Shown piece after piece: positions 30,001 to 40,476 of a stretch of 64,000 nucleotides of DNA. The notes beneath the pieces are model-generated. The model was given only the letters and a program-made list of their open reading frames with translations. It did not search any database and was not told the DNA's origin. Location of the stretch: the NCBI GenBank assembly GCA_000291825.1, contig ALPF01000001.1, positions 42,972 to 106,971 on the forward strand, given 5' to 3'. The stretch is from Prochlorococcus sp. W8. Its GTDB lineage: Bacteria; Cyanobacteriota; Cyanobacteriia; PCC-6307; Cyanobiaceae. The first letter of the stretch is position 1; each line of letters starts with the position of its first letter. Position numbers and translations under genes: made by a program.

Positions 30001-31158
30001 CTAATAATCAACACCTTTTTTTAAATCGACACCTATATTTGCATAATGTTTATGACAAACCATTTCAGAATAAACATTAGCTAATTGAAAATATGAAGGT
30101 TCATTTTTACATCTTCCAGTTAGGATAACTTCCGTTTCAGTAGGCTTTTTTAAAAGTGTTTGATGGATTGACTCTACTGGTAAAAGCTCTAAATCTACAG
30201 TGGGATTTATTTCATCAAGGATTACGGTTTTGTATATCCCACTTAAGATTGCTGCTTTAGCTATTTCCCATGCTCTTTCAGCCTCAACATAATCTATTGG
30301 CTGTTGTTGTCCTCTCCAAACGATAGCATCTCTACCTGATCTCAGATGATCCACTAAATGAGGATAACTCTCCCTTAAAGCCTCAATTGCGGCATCTTCT
30401 GTATAGCCTGTACCACCTTTGAGCCACTGTAAAATCAAAACCCTATGACTTTTATCTTGAGATATACCTCTACCTATAGCCTGAAGTGCTTTTCCTAAAG
30501 CACTTGTTGATTTTCCTTTCCCCTCGCCTGTATAAACTTCAATATCACCTAAATCATCATTATTAAAAGAATCATCCAATTCCGTTTTGGAGCGAGGTCT
30601 CATCTCTGAGTGAAGTTGGGCGATTCTTATTAAAGCAGAAGGTGCCGCTCTTCCCGTGACTATGATTTCTAATCCATTTGGGCGATTCTCCAGCGTATTT
30701 ACAACTTCATTAATATCTAATAATCCCAACTCTAAAACGGGATTTAATTCATCAAGCACTAATACTGAATAAAGAGAGCTGGCGATTGCACCTTTTGCAA
30801 TATTCCATCCTCTTAGAGCCTCCTCTTTATCAAATCTTTTAACCTCTTTTTCATTAAAGAATTCAGACCTTCCAGTTCTCACATGATCTATTAAATGTGG
30901 AAATCCCCGTTGTAATGCTTCGATAGCCGCGTCTTCATCATATGGACGTCCAGGTCCCTTTAAAAACCTTAATAAAAGAACTCTTGTCTGTCTCTTTTCA
31001 CATATACCTAAACCTATTGTTCTTAGAACAACTCCTAATGCAGCTTGACTCTTACCCTTTCCTTCACCATCATAAATATGTAATTGACCTTTTGATCTCT
31101 CTTGACTAACTGCTGCAGTGGTAATTCCTATCCCAGAATTTCTATTAGAATTTGACAA
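30001..31158 (-). CDS. cobO: Tandem CobO-like cob(I)alamin adenosyltransferase
   Basis: A 385-aa protein containing two complete CobA/CobO-type P-loop domains. Each has GEGKGKS (residues 31-37 and 211-217), an EDAAIEAL segment, a DE pair (LDELNP, LDEINP) and a VTGR/LTGR motif. CobO adds the 5'-deoxyadenosyl group to the corrin cobalt in cobamide synthesis. Single-domain enzymes are about 190-230 aa, so this is an internal duplication. The start is TTG, with no ATG near. It is convergent with the MoeB-like gene. Confidence 0.8.
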   Translation of the reverse strand: MSNSNRNSGIGITTAAVSQERSKGQLHIYDGEGKGKSQAALGVVLRTIGLGICEKRQTRVLLLRFLKGPGRPYDEDAAIEALQRGFPHLIDHVRTGRSEFFNEKEVKRFDKEEALRGWNIAKGAIASSLYSVLVLDELNPVLELGLLDINEVVNTLENRPNGLEIIVTGRAAPSALIRIAQLHSEMRPRSKTELDDSFNNDDLGDIEVYTGEGKGKSTSALGKALQAIGRGISQDKSHRVLILQWLKGGTGYTEDAAIEALRESYPHLVDHLRSGRDAIVWRGQQQPIDYVEAERAWEIAKAAILSGIYKTVILDEINPTVDLELLPVESIHQTLLKKPTETEVILTGRCKNEPSYFQLANVYSEMVCHKHYANIGVDLKKGVDY

Positions 31159-31255
31159 TTTTTACAAAATAATATTTATCAATTTAAGTTATAGTTGATA
31201 AAGTTATTAAAAATTTAATAATAAATTCAACCTCATAATCAAAACAACCTGAAAA

Positions 31256-32080
31256 ATGTTCAATCAGTTAGAAATTATTTCTGAGGAACAAATTAAGAAA
31301 CTCAATAATCTAAGAGAATTTCTAAAGAATCTTAAAACTGCATGTATAGCCTATTCAGGAGGGGTTGATAGTACTTTAGTAGCAACCATCGCATTTGAGC
31401 AATTAAGAGATCAATCATTAGCTATTACAGGTGTTTCCGCTGCTCTTGCGAGTCAACTACTTAATGAAGCAAGATTACAAGCTAAATGGATAGGTATTAA
31501 ACATATTGAAATAGAAACATTCGAATTAGAGGATAAAAATTATAGTAATAATCCAAAAGAAAGATGTTTTGCCTGCAAAAGAGAACTACATAAACATACA
31601 ACACAAATCTCAAAAAAATTAAACTATAAGTATGTCCTTGATGGAGTCAATTTAGATGATTTAGGAGATTATAGACCTGGAATTAATGCTGCTAAAGATG
31701 CAGGAGTAATTTCTCCTCTTGCCGTCCTCAAATTTTCTAAACAAGACATTCGTGATATTTCAAAATCTCTTTGTTTACCATGGTGGGATAAACCTGCTCA
31801 GCCATGTTTATCTTCAAGATTTCCTTATGGATATGAAATTACTCAAAAGCGGTTAAAAATGATCGAAGAAGCTGAAGAATATATAAAAAATTTTGGAATA
31901 AAAGATGTAAGAGTAAGATGTCAAGGGACGTCAGCCAGAATAGAAATACCTAAAGAAGAAATTAAAACTTTTATCAATTTATATAATCGTGATGAATTAA
32001 TTAAATTCTTTTTCAAGTTAGGATTTAAAAATGCGAGTTTAGATCTAGAAGGTTTAGTGAGTGGAAAACTTAATAGATAA
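31256..32080 (+). CDS. larE: LarE-like ATP-dependent sacrificial sulfur transferase
   Basis: PP-loop ATPase of 274 aa with SGGVDS at residues 34-39. LarE activates the carboxylates of the nickel-pincer precursor and donates sulfur from its own cysteine. The matching cysteine C184 lies in PAQPCLSSRFPYG, and a second conserved pair is C104/C107 in ERCFACKRE. No larA, larB or larC lies in this window, so the acceptor may not be lactate racemase cofactor. Family assignment is firm and the role is open. Confidence 0.85.
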   Translation: MFNQLEIISEEQIKKLNNLREFLKNLKTACIAYSGGVDSTLVATIAFEQLRDQSLAITGVSAALASQLLNEARLQAKWIGIKHIEIETFELEDKNYSNNPKERCFACKRELHKHTTQISKKLNYKYVLDGVNLDDLGDYRPGINAAKDAGVISPLAVLKFSKQDIRDISKSLCLPWWDKPAQPCLSSRFPYGYEITQKRLKMIEEAEEYIKNFGIKDVRVRCQGTSARIEIPKEEIKTFINLYNRDELIKFFFKLGFKNASLDLEGLVSGKLNR

Positions 32081-32085
32081 GTTGC

Positions 32086-32529
32086 TTACATAACAGTTCG
32101 AGTTTGATTCTCGATATATGGAGGATAATCTCGATTAATAATTTTTAAAATATGATTATTTGCTTCTAATTGATCAATTAAAAATTGACTAGCTAAATTT
32201 GGAAGCATGTTTTTTCCACATGTGAAAATATCTATAGCTGCATATTGAGATTCAGGCCAAGTATGTATTGACAAGTGCGATTCTGCGAGCAGTGCAATAG
32301 CAGTGACTCCAAATGGTTCAAATTTATTACTCACCAAATTTATAACTGATGCCCGTGCAAGTTTAGACGCATTATCAATTTTACATCTAAGAAAAATCTC
32401 ATCGTTCAATTTATCACTGTTACATCCATAAAGTTCTAATAATAAATGCTTCCCTTGAAATCTATCAAAATCAGTATTTCCTGTTTGAGTACAAATATCA
32501 ATTGCTTGATTTTCTTTTGAAACTTTCAT
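32086..32529 (-). CDS. speD: S-adenosylmethionine decarboxylase proenzyme
   Basis: Pyruvoyl-dependent enzyme supplying decarboxylated AdoMet for spermidine synthesis. The 147-aa prokaryotic-type proenzyme self-cleaves before Ser84 in LAESHLSIHTWPE. The C-terminal chain carries AAIDIFTCG with its catalytic cysteine. It has a slightly longer N-terminus than the ~125-aa class 1B enzymes. It lies downstream of recF, 53 bp away. Confidence 0.95.
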   Translation of the reverse strand: MKVSKENQAIDICTQTGNTDFDRFQGKHLLLELYGCNSDKLNDEIFLRCKIDNASKLARASVINLVSNKFEPFGVTAIALLAESHLSIHTWPESQYAAIDIFTCGKNMLPNLASQFLIDQLEANNHILKIINRDYPPYIENQTRTVM

Positions 32530-32582
32530 TAATTGGATTATTTAATGAAACATATTAGCTAAATATATGTAATTTTAAAAAT

Positions 32583-33683
32583 TTATAAGTAAATAATCTG
32601 CGAATCATCCAAATAAAGTTCATTGAATTTATCAAGATGTGTTGCACTAATAAAACATTGACTATCATTACCTACTGAATCAAGTAATAAATTTTGTCGA
32701 ACAACATCCAGCTCAGCAAGAACATCATCCAATATTAAAATTGGATTAATAGACATTGACTTTCGAATTAAATCCATTTCAGCCATCTTCAACGCTAATG
32801 TAATAGTTCTTTGTTGACCTGACGAAGCATATTTTCTTACAGAGCTATTATTTATTAAAAATTCAATATCATCCCTATGCGGTCCTATTGTGCACTTTCC
32901 TGTGATTTCCTCTAATTTTCTTTGTTCCCTTAACTTTCTACAAAATTGATCTATGATTATTTGTTCCTCAGACTTTTCATCTGAAAAATTTTGCAATACC
33001 CCTAGATAATTAAATCCTATATTTTCTTTAGATTTACTTAAATAGTTATGCCAGTATTCAATATAGGGTTTTAATCTTGCTAATGCCCTCTTTCGCCTTC
33101 TGAAGATTCTTGTTCCAATAATTGACATTTGTTCGTCAAAGCTATCAAGTAGAGAATCTGCTTGATATTTTTTATCAATCCCAGAACGCCAAAAATGTCT
33201 TCTTTGCTTCAGTAATTTATTAAATCTCGATATCAACTCAACATACACTGGTTCAAGTTGAGAAACCACCTTATCCAGCCAAATTCTTCTAAAGCTTGGC
33301 TCCCCTCTTACAATATTTATATCACCCGAACTAAAACATACCGTTCTAATATAGTTTCTTATTTCACTTTGCTTTTTTAGTAAGTTATCATTCACATAAA
33401 TTTTCTTTGATCCTTTTTTAAATAAAATTATCTTCAAATCTTCACTTAAATTAACTTGCGCTGAAACAATTGCTGATTCAGCCTCATTATTAATTAAATC
33501 TTTATCACTTAAAGCTCTACTTGATTTTAAATGGCTCAAGAATTCAATTGCTTCAAGTAAATTGGTTTTTCCAATACCATTACAACCAAGTAATATGATT
33601 CTACTTTTTTGAACATTTAGATCAAAAGTTAAATGATTTCGAAAATTTTTAATTTTAAGTTGATTTAAAAAAATGTTTTTAAT
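32583..33683 (-). CDS. recF: DNA repair protein RecF (non-canonical or damaged start)
   Basis: SMC-like ATPase that loads RecA at gapped DNA through RecOR, about 366 aa. The Walker A GCNGIGKTN lies in the 48 codons upstream of the TTG at 33539. Those codons encode LKIKNFRNHLTFDLNVQK, the conserved RecF N-terminus. The ABC signature YASSGQQRT and Walker B ILILDDVLAELD are intact. The upstream part contains no ATG, GTG or TTG. The frame opens after a TAA at 33687-33689, and an ATT at 33681-33683 sits at the expected initiation point. An ATG lies immediately before that TAA. It is either an AUU start or a start-proximal nonsense change. Confidence 0.85.
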   Translation of the reverse strand: MKNIFLNQLKIKNFRNHLTFDLNVQKSRIILLGCNGIGKTNLLEAIEFLSHLKSSRALSDKDLINNEAESAIVSAQVNLSEDLKIILFKKGSKKIYVNDNLLKKQSEIRNYIRTVCFSSGDINIVRGEPSFRRIWLDKVVSQLEPVYVELISRFNKLLKQRRHFWRSGIDKKYQADSLLDSFDEQMSIIGTRIFRRRKRALARLKPYIEYWHNYLSKSKENIGFNYLGVLQNFSDEKSEEQIIIDQFCRKLREQRKLEEITGKCTIGPHRDDIEFLINNSSVRKYASSGQQRTITLALKMAEMDLIRKSMSINPILILDDVLAELDVVRQNLLLDSVGNDSQCFISATHLDKFNELYLDDSQIIYL

Positions 33684-33753
33684 GTATTACATAATCAAGT
33701 TAGCTACTTTCTTAGGTTTTAGATTATCCTTAAATAAAATTGAAAAATTTTTT

Positions 33754-33827
33754 GGGCATGTAGCTCAGTTGGATAGAGCATCAGATTCCGGTTCTGAGAG
33801 TCGGGGGTTCAAGTCCCTCCATGCTCG
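33754..33827 (+). tRNA. tRNA-Arg (anticodon CCG)
   Basis: A 74-nt cloverleaf. Acceptor GGGCATG pairs with CATGCTC (one G-T pair), then discriminator G. The anticodon stem TCAGA/TCTGA encloses loop TTCCGGT, giving CCG, which reads the arginine codon CGG. The T-arm is GGGGGTTCAAGTCCCTC. It lies between recF (divergent) and the GNAT-like gene (convergent). Confidence 0.95.
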
Positions 33828-33835
33828 TTAAATCC

Positions 33836-34282
33836 TTAAAATTTTATACCCATTACTCTTATACCATTTGGATCTAGTACAAATCCACTCTCTTCCAAGC
33901 TATCAAAGGCTGAAGGTGGTGCCTGAACTGAAATACTACATCCAGGCATTTCTCTATTTATTTTTTCAAGAGTTGCTCTAAGTAAAACTAAATAAAAAAG
34001 TTTTTGACTTTTTCCAGGTTTTGCACACAAATTCCATAAATTTGCATTAAGACCTTTATCAGAAGTTACTCTGACAAACCCATAAATTTGTTTTTGTTTC
34101 TCAGCATAAATCACAAAAAAAAAGTTACTATTTTTAATTGCTAGCTCTAATTTAAAATTTGGGAAGAAATCAATCCCACATGATATCAATAAATTATTTA
34201 CCAACCTTCCAGTGGGTACTTTTACAGAATCCAAGTAAAAACCTTCTGGTAAAATCAATTTTTTTTTAGGGAAATATGCCAA
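33836..34282 (-). CDS. Putative GNAT-fold acetyltransferase
   Basis: Conserved cyanobacterial protein of 148 aa. The strand-loop pattern (FFFVIYAEKQKQIYGFVRVTSD, then LNANLWNLCAKPGKSQKLFYLVLL) resembles a GNAT beta-sheet followed by an acetyl-CoA loop, and the C-terminal PPSAFDSLEESGFVLDPNGIRVMG is well formed. The classical R/QxxGxG/A loop is weak, so activity is uncertain. The start is TTG, 3 bp after the ppc stop codon, which implies co-transcription with ppc. Confidence 0.5.
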   Translation of the reverse strand: MAYFPKKKLILPEGFYLDSVKVPTGRLVNNLLISCGIDFFPNFKLELAIKNSNFFFVIYAEKQKQIYGFVRVTSDKGLNANLWNLCAKPGKSQKLFYLVLLRATLEKINREMPGCSISVQAPPSAFDSLEESGFVLDPNGIRVMGIKF

Positions 34283-34285
34283 TTT

Positions 34286-37255
34286 TTATCCAGTATTTCT
34301 CATACCGGCGGCAATGCCATTAATCGTTAAAAGGGCCCCTCGAAGTAATTCACTTCTACTATAAGTTCTCCTTGATTCATCCTTAATATTGATAAATTCA
34401 CTTATAGGAGGTTGCCTTTTTTGATCCCTTAATCTTTTTAGAAGAGATACCTGTAAAAAACCAAGAGGTATAATTGTTTTGTTTCTAAGCTCAACAGAAT
34501 CTCTTAAATCCTTATCAGTTTCCAATAATTTATTCTTTCCAGTAATTTGCAATATTAAAGTTTTTGTTAAAGAATATTCTTCCGAAATGGTCCGAAATAT
34601 TTCATTGAAAGATTTACCATTTTCTTTACTGCCTAAGGTATCAACGTAATACTTTGCTACTTCTAAATCCACTTTTGATAAAGTCATTTCAACTTTTGAT
34701 ATGAGCATTCTAAAGAATGGCCAACGTTGATGAAGCATCCTTAATAACTCTATTTGTTTAGAATCTTCACATAATTCTTTAGACAAAGCGGTTCCAACTC
34801 CAAACCAACTTGGCAAAAGAAACCTACTTTGAGTCCAACCAAATACCCAAGGGATCGCTCTTAAACTTGAAAGGTCCTTTGCCCCCTTCTTTCGCCTAGC
34901 TGGCCTACTTGAAATTTGTAACTTACTTATTTCTTCTATTGGAGTTACTTCTTGAAAAAAAGTTAATAGATCAGGATTCTCATGAACAAGTGCTCGATAA
35001 TGTTTTCTTGATGAGTCAGCTAATCTTCCCATTAATTCATTCCATTCTGGCGTGGCATCAAGTCTATTATTAACAAGGCTATTCTGTATGACGGCAGTTG
35101 TTACAGTCTCCAAATTATAAAGAGCCAGTTCTGGCAAACCATATTTAGAAGCTAAGACTTCTCCTTGCTCAGTAATTTTTATCCTCCCTAACAAAGTACC
35201 ACTTGGTTGTGCAAGTATTGCTTGATAAGCAGGACCACCTCCCCGTCCTACTGAGCCACCTCTACCATGAAACAATCTTAAAAGAATTCCATTCTGGCTC
35301 GACAAATTCTGTAATGCTATCTGGGCTCTATGAATTTCCCAATTACTAGAAAGAAAACCAGAGTCTTTATTACTATCGGAATACCCAAGCATCAACTCTT
35401 GTAATGGTTTATTATATTCCCCGACTTTAGGTAAGTAAGATCTATAAAAATCTAAGTGAAATAATTCATCCATAACTTTAGGAGCCCTTTTCAAGTCTTC
35501 CACAGTCTCAAATAGTGGCACTACAAGCAAATTTGATTGATTTGACCCCTGATCAATTAGACCAGTCTCTTTTGCTAAGAGAAGTACTTCCAATAAATCA
35601 GAGACGCTATGACTCATTGAGATTACATAAGAGTGACAAATTCTACTCCCAAATTCCTCTTGAAGTCTTTTAACCATCTTAAAAACTGCAAATGTCTCCT
35701 CTGTATGCTCTGACCAACTTGCAGTGTTTGGTATTAATGGTCTTTTAGTATTTAATTCACTGATTAACCAATTAGTTTTTTCCTCTTCTGTCATATTTTC
35801 ATACGTAATTGGCAACGCCAGATATTTTGTAAGTTCTTCTATTGCATCACTATGCCTCGTACTCTCTTGGCGAATATCTAAACTTGCTAATGAAAATCCA
35901 AAAATATGTACTTGAGTTAATAAAGTGTTTAAAGGTTCACAACTCAAATCAGTAGTATTAAGACTATTCTTTATTAATTCGAGGTCATTTGTAAATTCAT
36001 CTACTGATCTATAATAAGGCTCATCATTGAATTCAAAATCTTTCTTTTTTGATTCAACATCTAGAGATACCTTCCAACCAGTTTGCGCTAACAAATTATT
36101 TCTTTCTTGGGTTAATCTTAATTTTTCAAGCATATAACTAAGTTTTAATCTATAAGGTTCAGATCTATATCTCGTTGCTCTAGCTTCATATACTGAAGGA
36201 AATTTTACTCTATCAGTTTCTAACGATTCTAAAAGGGATGGGCTAACTTGACTCCACTGCATTGAAACACTCAACTGATCTCGCAAATTAGAAATAGCGC
36301 TAATATATCTTTCTAACATAAGCTGTCTTTGATAACAGGCTGTTCTCCAGGTAATCTCAGGCGTTACAGATGGATTTCCATCTCTATCTGATCCAACCCA
36401 TGAACCAAAAGTACAGAATGATTCTACGGGGATTTGAACATCAGGATAATTTTCAACTAATGCAGATGAGATCCTCCTCCTCAACTGTGGCATTGCATTA
36501 AACAAAATTTGCTGAAAATAATGCAATGCATAATCAACTTCATCTAGAACAGACGGTTTAAATTGATGTAATTCATCCGTCCTCCACCAAAGACGGATTT
36601 CCTCTTTTAACTGTAATTTAAAAGAATATATTTCATCTTTAGTCAAAAAAGTTTCGGTTTGTATTTTTTGAAGCAAATTTGCCACCCTTCTTTGTTTATG
36701 CCTAATTGTGTGCCTAACAATCTCAGTCGGATGAGCCGTAAAAACAAGTCTTATATCCATTTCTTGTAATAAGTCCTCCAATCTCCCTGGTGGAACATTC
36801 AATTTTCTTAATCTATGAAATAATTCTTTAAAAGTAACCGGAGCATTTTGTCTGGCTAAAGGTGGTGCAAAAGGATCTAAATTATCTTGAGATTTTTCCT
36901 TCTTTTGATTAGTAAAACTATATATATATCTATCTTCTTCAAATCTTTGTTCCAAGATATTAACTAGCTGAAAATACAATGAAAAGGCTCTTGCCGCAGA
37001 TATTGATTCTGCCAAATCCATTTCATTAATAATTTTTACTATCTCATTCTTGAAGGTTTTAGATTCAGTAGCATTACTTTGCTTTGAATAACTAAGTTGT
37101 TTTAATTTAATCAAACGATCTGCCTGCTCTTGAGGGCATTCTTGTCGTAACACTAATTCCCATAATTCTTCTATCAAATCACGATTTGCTTTTGATGGAT
37201 CACAATTACTTATAAGATCCATTCTATTTTCTTTTAAATTTTTGAAAGACTCCAT
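34286..37255 (-). CDS. ppc: Phosphoenolpyruvate carboxylase
   Basis: Anaplerotic enzyme fixing bicarbonate onto PEP to give oxaloacetate; 989 aa, normal for cyanobacteria. The catalytic His region [15 protein letters not shown], the Arg/Gly loop [14 protein letters not shown] and the SDSNKDSG segment are intact, and the C-terminus ends in the invariant MRNTG. In this light-driven metabolism it feeds 2-oxoglutarate and aspartate synthesis. It lies about 70 bp after gshA on the same strand. Confidence 0.97.
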   Translation of the reverse strand: MESFKNLKENRMDLISNCDPSKANRDLIEELWELVLRQECPQEQADRLIKLKQLSYSKQSNATESKTFKNEIVKIINEMDLAESISAARAFSLYFQLVNILEQRFEEDRYIYSFTNQKKEKSQDNLDPFAPPLARQNAPVTFKELFHRLRKLNVPPGRLEDLLQEMDIRLVFTAHPTEIVRHTIRHKQRRVANLLQKIQTETFLTKDEIYSFKLQLKEEIRLWWRTDELHQFKPSVLDEVDYALHYFQQILFNAMPQLRRRISSALVENYPDVQIPVESFCTFGSWVGSDRDGNPSVTPEITWRTACYQRQLMLERYISAISNLRDQLSVSMQWSQVSPSLLESLETDRVKFPSVYEARATRYRSEPYRLKLSYMLEKLRLTQERNNLLAQTGWKVSLDVESKKKDFEFNDEPYYRSVDEFTNDLELIKNSLNTTDLSCEPLNTLLTQVHIFGFSLASLDIRQESTRHSDAIEELTKYLALPITYENMTEEEKTNWLISELNTKRPLIPNTASWSEHTEETFAVFKMVKRLQEEFGSRICHSYVISMSHSVSDLLEVLLLAKETGLIDQGSNQSNLLVVPLFETVEDLKRAPKVMDELFHLDFYRSYLPKVGEYNKPLQELMLGYSDSNKDSGFLSSNWEIHRAQIALQNLSSQNGILLRLFHGRGGSVGRGGGPAYQAILAQPSGTLLGRIKITEQGEVLASKYGLPELALYNLETVTTAVIQNSLVNNRLDATPEWNELMGRLADSSRKHYRALVHENPDLLTFFQEVTPIEEISKLQISSRPARRKKGAKDLSSLRAIPWVFGWTQSRFLLPSWFGVGTALSKELCEDSKQIELLRMLHQRWPFFRMLISKVEMTLSKVDLEVAKYYVDTLGSKENGKSFNEIFRTISEEYSLTKTLILQITGKNKLLETDKDLRDSVELRNKTIIPLGFLQVSLLKRLRDQKRQPPISEFINIKDESRRTYSRSELLRGALLTINGIAAGMRNTG

Positions 37256-37324
37256 ATATTTAATATGCTACAAACAAAGAATAAGATAATCATATATTTT
37301 TATTTATTTAAACCATGAAATAAT

Positions 37325-38431
37325 TCATTCAGATTTAATCATATCGTTTATTGCGCATTTCATGATTTCTTCTACAGAATTTCCTTCTTTGTAACTATTA
37401 ATCCACTTCATAGATTGATTACCCTCTTGAAGCACTAGACGAATTGGATCTAATTGAGAATCCATATTAAATTTCTTTGCAAGTAGAGCTACTTCGTCTA
37501 ATAAATTTTTAATCCATTCATGGCAAATAAATTTTTTACCATCTTTCCAATGTATCAATTCTGCATTCAGACTATTTTTAGCAACTTCCTTTTCATTTTT
37601 ATCGCAAATAAACTGTAATTCTTTCAAAGAAAAATTACTTGATAATGAAGGATCTAAATTATCAATATTTTCAAATAAAAAAAGAACTCTTAACTCTAAT
37701 AAAGTAGTGATAGCTAACAATAAGTCAATATCTGAAATAAAGTCGCAGATTCTTAATTCTAAACGATCTAATTCAAATGGTCTTTGTGGACCATTTGGTC
37801 TAATAGAGGACCAAAAATGTCTAATATTTTGCATCTTTCCACTTTTCAAATTTTCTTCTACCCAATTTATGTAATGTCTATGATCTTTAAAGAATGGAAC
37901 TTCTGCTGGTGTTTTTGGAAACTGCAACCATCTTTGTGAATGATTACCTGTAAATTCTCCATTTAAAAAAGGAGAACTAGCGCTTAATGCTAGATATATT
38001 GATGCCTCACACCTAACAAGGCGTATTGCTGCGAACAGTTGATCTACCTTATCAATTCCTAAATTAATATGTACACTCGATGTAGCAATCGAGATCCCAT
38101 AAGCTGATTCAATAAAATTATGATAATTATTTAAATTATCAGATCTTTTGAATTTGGAATCATGATTAAAACATAGTGTTGAGGATGGAATAATTGTCAA
38201 TTGCCTTTCGGAAAGCCATCTCCTTAAATCTTTTCTTGGTTGAAGAAGAAAGCTGTATAATTCTTTATAGTCTTTACTAGGATCAGTTATATACTCAACA
38301 TTTCTATTATCTGGCTCCTTAACAAAATTACTAAAATTTTTCTCAACTTGATCAGATATGCCTACATGTGAGTTATAAGTTCCAGTGAAAAGTTCTATTT
38401 CAAAGCCTTTATATAAGTTATCTTTGTGCAT
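37325..38431 (-). CDS. gshA: Glutamate-cysteine ligase, cyanobacterial type
   Basis: First enzyme of glutathione synthesis, joining Glu and Cys with ATP. The 368-aa protein matches the cyanobacterial GshA family, with KGFEIELFTGTY at the N-terminus, SSVHINLGID, and the acidic/Arg block FELDRLELRICDF. It follows trpE by 5 bp, so the two are very likely co-transcribed; the order psaD-trpE-gshA-ppc runs in one direction. Confidence 0.88.
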   Translation of the reverse strand: MHKDNLYKGFEIELFTGTYNSHVGISDQVEKNFSNFVKEPDNRNVEYITDPSKDYKELYSFLLQPRKDLRRWLSERQLTIIPSSTLCFNHDSKFKRSDNLNNYHNFIESAYGISIATSSVHINLGIDKVDQLFAAIRLVRCEASIYLALSASSPFLNGEFTGNHSQRWLQFPKTPAEVPFFKDHRHYINWVEENLKSGKMQNIRHFWSSIRPNGPQRPFELDRLELRICDFISDIDLLLAITTLLELRVLFLFENIDNLDPSLSSNFSLKELQFICDKNEKEVAKNSLNAELIHWKDGKKFICHEWIKNLLDEVALLAKKFNMDSQLDPIRLVLQEGNQSMKWINSYKEGNSVEEIMKCAINDMIKSE

Positions 38432-38436
38432 TCACT

Positions 38437-39954
38437 CTAATCCAAAGATGAAATTGCCATTAAGATACCTTTTGCCTTATTAATGGTTTCTTGATATTCA
38501 TTTAATGGAGAAGAATCAGCTACAATTCCAGCTCCTGCCTGAACAGTTACTATTAGACTACCATCTTTAGAAGGTACGGCTACCATAGACCTAATAGTTA
38601 TTGCTGTATTAAGTGATCCATTAATATCAACAGAACCATAAACTCCAGAATAAGGCCCCCTTGCTTCTTTCTCAAAAGATTGAATTAATTGCATGGCTCT
38701 TATTTTCGGGGCTCCACTAACCGTACCTGCAGGAAAAGAAGCTTTTAATAAATCCCAGACATCTTTATCTTTTCTTAATATCCCCTGAACTTCGCTAACT
38801 ATGTGCATAACATGTGAATATTTTTCAATAATCATTAAGTCTTTAACATTAACGCTACCAATCTCACAAACTCTTCCGAGATCATTTCTTCCTAGATCTA
38901 CCAACATTACATGTTCAGATATCTCTTTAGGGTCATTAAGAAGGTCGGTGGCTAATTGATTATCTTCATCAAGATCTCTACCTCTGGGCCTTGTACCAGC
39001 AATTGGCCTCAGGCTTGCAATAATCCTCTCATTTTTAACTTGCTCTGCTTTCACCATTACCTCCGGGCTAGAACCAATTAAATACCAAGATCCAAAATCA
39101 AAAAAAGCCATGTAAGGTGATGGATTTACCATTCGCAAACTTCTATATAAATCAAATGGTTTACTTTTTACATTTGTCTTAAATTTTTGGCTGATTACAA
39201 TCTGGAATATATCTCCGGTTCTAATAAATTCTTTAGCCTTCGAAACAGCACCTTGAAAATCCTTTTGCGACCAATTACTAGTAATATCAATATTTAAATC
39301 TTTTTTCTGTTTCCATTTTAAAATATCCACTTCTTTCAATGGCATAAGCATTGAACTCTTTATTGCACGAATTTCTTTAACTGAATTTTCATAAACCTGT
39401 TCAATAGATAATTGTCTTATTTGTGAAAAATCTGCATAAACCAAAGCAGTTATACATCTTTTTAATTGATCAAAAATAATAATTTGATCAAAAAACATCC
39501 ATGCACCATTTGGAACTTCTGTATTAGAAACTTTATGAGCGGGAACAGTAGGCTCGATATAGTTGATTAATTCATACCCCCAAGATCCATATAGTTGCCC
39601 TAAAAAAGGAAATTCTTCTAAGCTATGAGAAACATATTCATTAGTCCAATCCCTTAGTAAATTAAATACATCTCCTTCTTTTACCTCTTTGTTACCATCT
39701 CTAAATACTCTAGTGGTTTTTTTTCCGTAACAAACTGCTTCCCAAAGCGGATTGTTAGCGACTATACTCCATCTTCCAATATTTTCTCCGCCTTCAACTG
39801 ACTCAAGAAAGACGCCATGAGTATTTTCCCTATGTAATTTAAGCCAAGTAGTTAACGGAGTCTCTAAGTCAGCAGGCCAAGTTTCGTAAATGGGTATAAA
39901 GTTCTTCCCATCTTTATATGCTTGCACAAAACTACTTTTTTTTGAGCTAATCAT
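38437..39954 (-). CDS. trpE: Anthranilate synthase component I
   Basis: Chorismate-using enzyme that starts tryptophan synthesis with TrpG. The 505-aa protein shows the C-terminal chorismate-binding domain with IASLRPIAGTRPRGRD, LLNDPKEISEHVMLVDLGRND and FPAGTVSGAPKIRAM. The N-terminal regulatory domain contains LESVEGGENIGRWS, a likely Trp feedback site. trpG is not in the window. It begins about 55 bp after psaD. Confidence 0.94.
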   Translation of the reverse strand: MISSKKSSFVQAYKDGKNFIPIYETWPADLETPLTTWLKLHRENTHGVFLESVEGGENIGRWSIVANNPLWEAVCYGKKTTRVFRDGNKEVKEGDVFNLLRDWTNEYVSHSLEEFPFLGQLYGSWGYELINYIEPTVPAHKVSNTEVPNGAWMFFDQIIIFDQLKRCITALVYADFSQIRQLSIEQVYENSVKEIRAIKSSMLMPLKEVDILKWKQKKDLNIDITSNWSQKDFQGAVSKAKEFIRTGDIFQIVISQKFKTNVKSKPFDLYRSLRMVNPSPYMAFFDFGSWYLIGSSPEVMVKAEQVKNERIIASLRPIAGTRPRGRDLDEDNQLATDLLNDPKEISEHVMLVDLGRNDLGRVCEIGSVNVKDLMIIEKYSHVMHIVSEVQGILRKDKDVWDLLKASFPAGTVSGAPKIRAMQLIQSFEKEARGPYSGVYGSVDINGSLNTAITIRSMVAVPSKDGSLIVTVQAGAGIVADSSPLNEYQETINKAKGILMAISSLD

Positions 39955-40011
39955 ACTAACAAAGATAGTTCAAATTATAAATAAAATCTTTCCGATATCA
40001 AATTTCAGCGT

Positions 40012-40434
40012 TTAATCATAGGTTTTTTTTGTAGTAAATTTAAATTTTGCAGGACTAAGATTTTCTCCAATTCTCCTGGGATTATGCCCTACTTGTTCTC
40101 GTCCTTCATTTACTTTTTCTGGAAATACACCGTCTTTGGGATGCAAGAATTCGATATCACCTCCTGGGAAAATTCTATATATTTTAAAGTTCTCAATTCT
40201 AGGTTTAAAACCTCTTAATTGAGTTCCAAGAGCAAGACATTGTTCTTTTCTTGCAAAGTACATTAGGTTATCTCCCTCATTCATAATCGCAGCACCACCA
40301 GTTGGCAATTCAAAAGGTTGTTCTTTAGAGCTATTCCAACAAATAGCATACTTTTCTTCTGTTTCTGCGGAATTTAGTAAACCACCTGTACTTCCTATAT
40401 GTTTTGGAAATTGACCAACTAATGCTTCAGTCAT
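40012..40434 (-). CDS. psaD: Photosystem I subunit II (PsaD)
   Basis: Stromal-side peripheral PSI subunit that docks ferredoxin, 140 aa. The segments [38 protein letters not shown] and the basic C-terminal [17 protein letters not shown] are diagnostic. No transmembrane helix. A TATAAA about 45 bp upstream of the ATG suggests its own promoter, separate from the histidine-kinase gene upstream. Confidence 0.97.
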   Translation of the reverse strand: MTEALVGQFPKHIGSTGGLLNSAETEEKYAICWNSSKEQPFELPTGGAAIMNEGDNLMYFARKEQCLALGTQLRGFKPRIENFKIYRIFPGGDIEFLHPKDGVFPEKVNEGREQVGHNPRRIGENLSPAKFKFTTKKTYD

Positions 40435-40476
40435 CCTTCTTAAAATTGGTTAGTAATAAAAAACTAACATCTAGAT

